Source: Paulownia fortunei (lineage: Eukaryota; Streptophyta; Magnoliopsida; Lamiales; Paulowniaceae). Taken from it: a stretch of 64,000 nt of DNA. A program made the translations under genes and the position numbers. The notes beneath the pieces were generated by a model, which saw only the letters and a program-made list of their open reading frames with translations, was not told the origin of the DNA and ran no database searches. This document shows, piece by piece, positions 61,460-64,000 of this stretch. Positions within the stretch are counted from its first letter, which is position 1; every line of letters begins with the position of its first letter. Location of the stretch: contig CM033113.1 of the NCBI GenBank assembly GCA_019321725.1, forward strand, positions 5,518,001 through 5,582,000, read 5' to 3'.

Positions 61460-62101
61460 TCAACCCCAAACGCTCCATATCCTCTCCCCAAGAAAACTCA
61501 CAAACCTCCTCACTGACCCCTTCTCTAATTCTTCTTCCTCCACATTATCCTCCTCGTCTCCACCACTGCCACCACCGCCAGTCTTACCGGCGCCCTCCGC
61601 CGCCGTGTTTGACTCGCCAAAATTAAAATCCTCCTTGGTCAAACTCAGCTCCGAGTTCTTGGGCTCATCCAATCCAAGACTAATATTCCCTTTGCCACTT
61701 TTACCCTTCCTTCTCTCCCGCTTGTTCTTCTCTTTCTTGCTCTCCTTCAAAAGACTATCTTCAAAAGCATCTATTATCTCGTGTATGAGCTGTCGGTTCG
61801 GCGATGAATCCCACTTCACCCAATAGCTCATATAGCACCGGAAGCAGTTGCAGTTAAAGCACGGCGGGTGGTCGTCCCCACCCTTAGAGCCACCGGCTGC
61901 TGCGGTTTTCTGGGTGGTCTTGCGGTGGCTGTTGGAAAAGTTGGCGGAGGAGCAAGATATAAGGTAAGCCAACACTTCCCTGTCTCCCGGCGATAGAGCT
62001 GCAGTCAAAGTCAATATCGCCGCCGGCAAAAAAGAGAGGAGGTGTTCTGAAACAACCGACGGCGTTGGATGCACCGTACCTTTCCTGTAAAGCTTCTTCA
62101 T
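61460..62101 (-). CDS. Conserved plant protein of unknown function with CFNCNCFRCY motif
   Basis: Single-exon frame of 213 residues. The N-terminus (MKKLYRKGTVHPTP) and the block ILTLTAALSPGDREVLAYLI (30-49) are strongly conserved in a plant-specific family I recognise but cannot name by function. At 81-89 a Cys-rich motif CFNCNCFRC is followed by YWVKWDSSPNRQLIHEIIDAFED (93-115). Four closely spaced Cys could bind a metal, but this is inference. Residues 117-145 are Lys/Arg-rich and could direct it to the nucleus. Residues of about 145-195 are low-complexity, with Gly and acidic runs. The tail RRFVSFLGERIWSVWG is conserved-looking. No signal peptide or clear membrane helix. The coding start has no competing upstream ATG nearby. 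Confidence 0.85.
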   Translation of the reverse strand: MKKLYRKGTVHPTPSVVSEHLLSFLPAAILTLTAALSPGDREVLAYLISCSSANFSNSHRKTTQKTAAAGGSKGGDDHPPCFNCNCFRCYMSYWVKWDSSPNRQLIHEIIDAFEDSLLKESKKEKNKRERRKGKSGKGNISLGLDEPKNSELSLTKEDFNFGESNTAAEGAGKTGGGGSGGDEEDNVEEEELEKGSVRRFVSFLGERIWSVWG

Positions 62102-62123
62102 AGCTGAATATTTAGTACTTCCA

Positions 62124-62140
62124 GAGAGAGAGAGAGAGAC
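62124..62140 (-). repeat. CT-rich (GA/TC)n tract in the 5' leader
   Basis: An AGAG repeat on the plus strand, reading as TC repeats on the coding strand, about 20-40 bp before the ATG. Such leader tracts are common in plant genes. Confidence 0.7.
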
Positions 62141-62456
62141 AAGAAATGTAGTTCTAGGTTTACAGATGAAAGAGGGGGCTTTTGATGAAGTCTTGATGCT
62201 TGAGCATAGAAATTGGTGACGTATATTGGGCTTGTTGGGGAAATGATCACGTGCGACGCAGGAGTTTCTGTAGGGACATTGGTGAACAGTAATATTGGGG
62301 AAAGGATGGAATTTGATTGGTCGGAGAGCAGCGCAATAGGCAATATGATGATGGACCCCACAGCGAATCTCTTGGTCATATCTTCTTTTCAGAAATTATC
62401 ACCCTCTGTCTGTTTCAGCGCAACATCTCTGCAAATTTCAAGGACAGCCTCGGATT

Positions 62457-62515
62457 TTGGGCCTCATTAGCCCACACTAGTGTCGGGCCTCATCAACAGC
62501 CCAAAAGAAACAAGG
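62457..62515 (-). promoter_or_regulatory. Cluster of GGCCCAA/GCCCA boxes upstream of the 62.1 kb gene
   Basis: On the minus strand GGCCTTG, TTGGGCTG, GAGGCCCGA, GTGGGCTAA and GAGGCCCAAAA fall within 60 bp, 350-410 bp before the ATG. They resemble site II/UP1 motifs found in growth- and translation-related plant promoters. Function is inferred. Confidence 0.45.
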
Positions 62516-63403
62516 CCTGTTGAGCAATTGGCTTGCTTTGGCTGAGTTAAATAAAACTTTTTCGCAACTTTTCGTCTAAATATCTTTTGATTTGGCCACA
62601 ACAACTGCACTTTTCCAGTGCACAGAACCATATGGTGGAAATAATAGTGCTGCATGGCCATGCAAAATTACCGAATGAGATGATACAAATGATCAACTCA
62701 TGTGAGGTTTTCGTTTAATGGCCGCGCAATCATGGCTTATAATTGATAATTGAACCTTTTGCATAATAATTAGTACTATGTGATAATGTTAGTTGACTCC
62801 CATCAAGATTCTTGAAATCTATGATTTGACACAATTTTGAAATAGCAAATCCACTTCCCAGAGCACTGCGTATTCAGTAATAGCTAGATATGTACGAACT
62901 TTATGTGTATTGTCTCCCATTTCTTATGTTTATCCGTATATATGCTGGGTTACTACTACTAGCATAGATGCGGCCATATTGTACAAGATTTACTAGGTTT
63001 TGCTTTCTACCTGCAAGAACCTGGTTTTTCCATCAAAGCATGGCATTTTTGCACGATAATGCAATATTCTTTATAGTTGGTTTTTAAAATAAGATTTATT
63101 CATAAGATCAAGTCAATAAGCACACTTCTTTATTTCATATCTCATATGGCACTACCAGCCCTATCAACTTCATATGCTGGAGAAACGATTGTTAAATAGT
63201 ATAATATTCTGACTAAAACGGACCCCTAAGCTGGTAACACCAAAATTAGAAAGGCTCAACGGATATAAATTCACCTGTTATCCCACCCCTGATAAGATAA
63301 CATATTAATAAGATAATATTACAGTCTATGTCACAATAAGCCAACATGTAAGTGCTTGAGGGGCTGTGACGATTTTGGATGGCAATTCATGACTCTCGGA
63401 CCT
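62516..63403. other. Spacer and 3' UTR of the thioesterase gene
   Basis: The part just below 63404 is 3' UTR of the minus-strand esterase. The rest shows no gene. Confidence 0.45.
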
Positions 63404-63888
63404 TCAGGATGAACTCTGAAGATGGGATTTGATCCATGATTCCAGATCACGGAGCTCCTCATTGTTTATCGAGTGACCAAGACCAGGGTAAGCCTGAAGA
63501 TTAGAAACAAGCAGCCAAACTTTAATAATTTGCCATTATCTGGACAGCTTGCTCCAGTTTTGAACTCTCATACTTTCGAGGCAAAAGAGCCCAACAAAAT
63601 ATACTTAAATAGTACAGACATGCATATATGCATCACACACAAAGCAATACATAAGTGCATTTATGTGTGTTTGCATGTATAATTAATAGTACAACTACGG
63701 AACAAGGACAAGATCCAAAAATAAGAAGAATCATTATGCAACCAAAAACATACTATATATGAAGGTGGAGACTGGTATACCTTGAATTCACAGCTTACAC
63801 CAGCTTTTTCAAGAAAGGGTGGACCTGCTTGTCCAGCTTCGAAAAGTACGGTTCTGTCTGCCATTCCATGGGACCACAAGATAGGTGT
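63404..63888 (-). CDS. Acyl-protein thioesterase/carboxylesterase, C-terminal exons (partial)
   Basis: Two exons are visible on the minus strand, 63888-63781 and 63493-63404, joined by a GT-AG intron in phase 0. They encode TPILWSHGMADRTVLFEAGQ and onward to CEFK, then AYPGLGHSINNEELRDLESW and a short tail ending SSS. These are the last 65 residues of the lysophospholipase/acyl-protein thioesterase alpha/beta hydrolase family. The catalytic Asp lies in HGMADRTV and the catalytic His in PGLGHSI; the Ser exon lies beyond the right edge. Animal members remove palmitate from proteins; plant members are mostly annotated as carboxylesterases. The gene is incomplete only because the window ends. Confidence 0.92.
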
Positions 63889-64000
63889 CTACAGGCATAT
63901 TCCCAAATATCAATTCTTTATACAAGAAAATAAATTCAAAGCAATGCATCTCTATGTTAGCAATAAAGTGAAAACATTTAACAAGGTATAAATTAAATAC

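Noticed and set aside
1..64000. tRNA, rRNA or small nucleolar RNA genes
   Set aside because: I looked for T-loop-type GGTTCGA..CC motifs and conserved RNA blocks by eye and found none I can support.

Overview
This is plant nuclear DNA. Genes are split into many short exons with GT-AG introns. The spacers are AT-rich and hold microsatellites and short non-autonomous transposons. All recognisable proteins are land-plant families, including a KDM3-type JmjC demethylase, an organellar leucyl-tRNA synthetase, a peroxisomal IBR1-type reductase and an OSCA channel. The exon sequences look eudicot; I cannot name the species.

Layout. Seven gene models are rebuilt exon by exon, and an eighth runs off the right edge. 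Every junction was checked for splice dinucleotides and reading phase. On the plus strand: an OSCA1/CSC1-type mechanosensitive Ca2+ channel (728-9736, 11 coding exons); a JMJ25-like histone demethylase (12725-17757, 12 coding exons); an organellar leucyl-tRNA synthetase (25315-33720, 20 exons, one with a GC donor); a GT14 (DUF266) Golgi glycosyltransferase (35548-39469, 10 exons); and an IBR1/SDRA-type peroxisomal reductase (40920-42414, 6 exons). On the minus strand: an At1g16860-like two-pass membrane protein (48662-44121, 4 exons); a single-exon conserved protein of unknown function (62101-61460); and the last two exons of an acyl-protein thioesterase/carboxylesterase (63888-63404) that continues past the right edge.

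The spacer at 17.8-25.3 kb is a nest of repeats: a TIR element with 8-bp target duplications, two 315-bp direct repeats, an AT-rich palindromic family and a triplicated 133-bp unit. A second hAT-like element family has one copy at 42.7-43.5 kb and another at 57.9-58.6 kb. The 48.9-61.4 kb stretch has no intact gene but carries a broken copy of an HT1-like Raf kinase. A decayed copy of one reductase exon lies just upstream of the reductase gene.

The genes do not form a functional cluster; this is ordinary eudicot gene space. I found no convincing new biological system. The points most worth checking are the two pseudogene remnants, the GC-AG intron, the element families and the conserved orphan protein at 61.5-62.1 kb.
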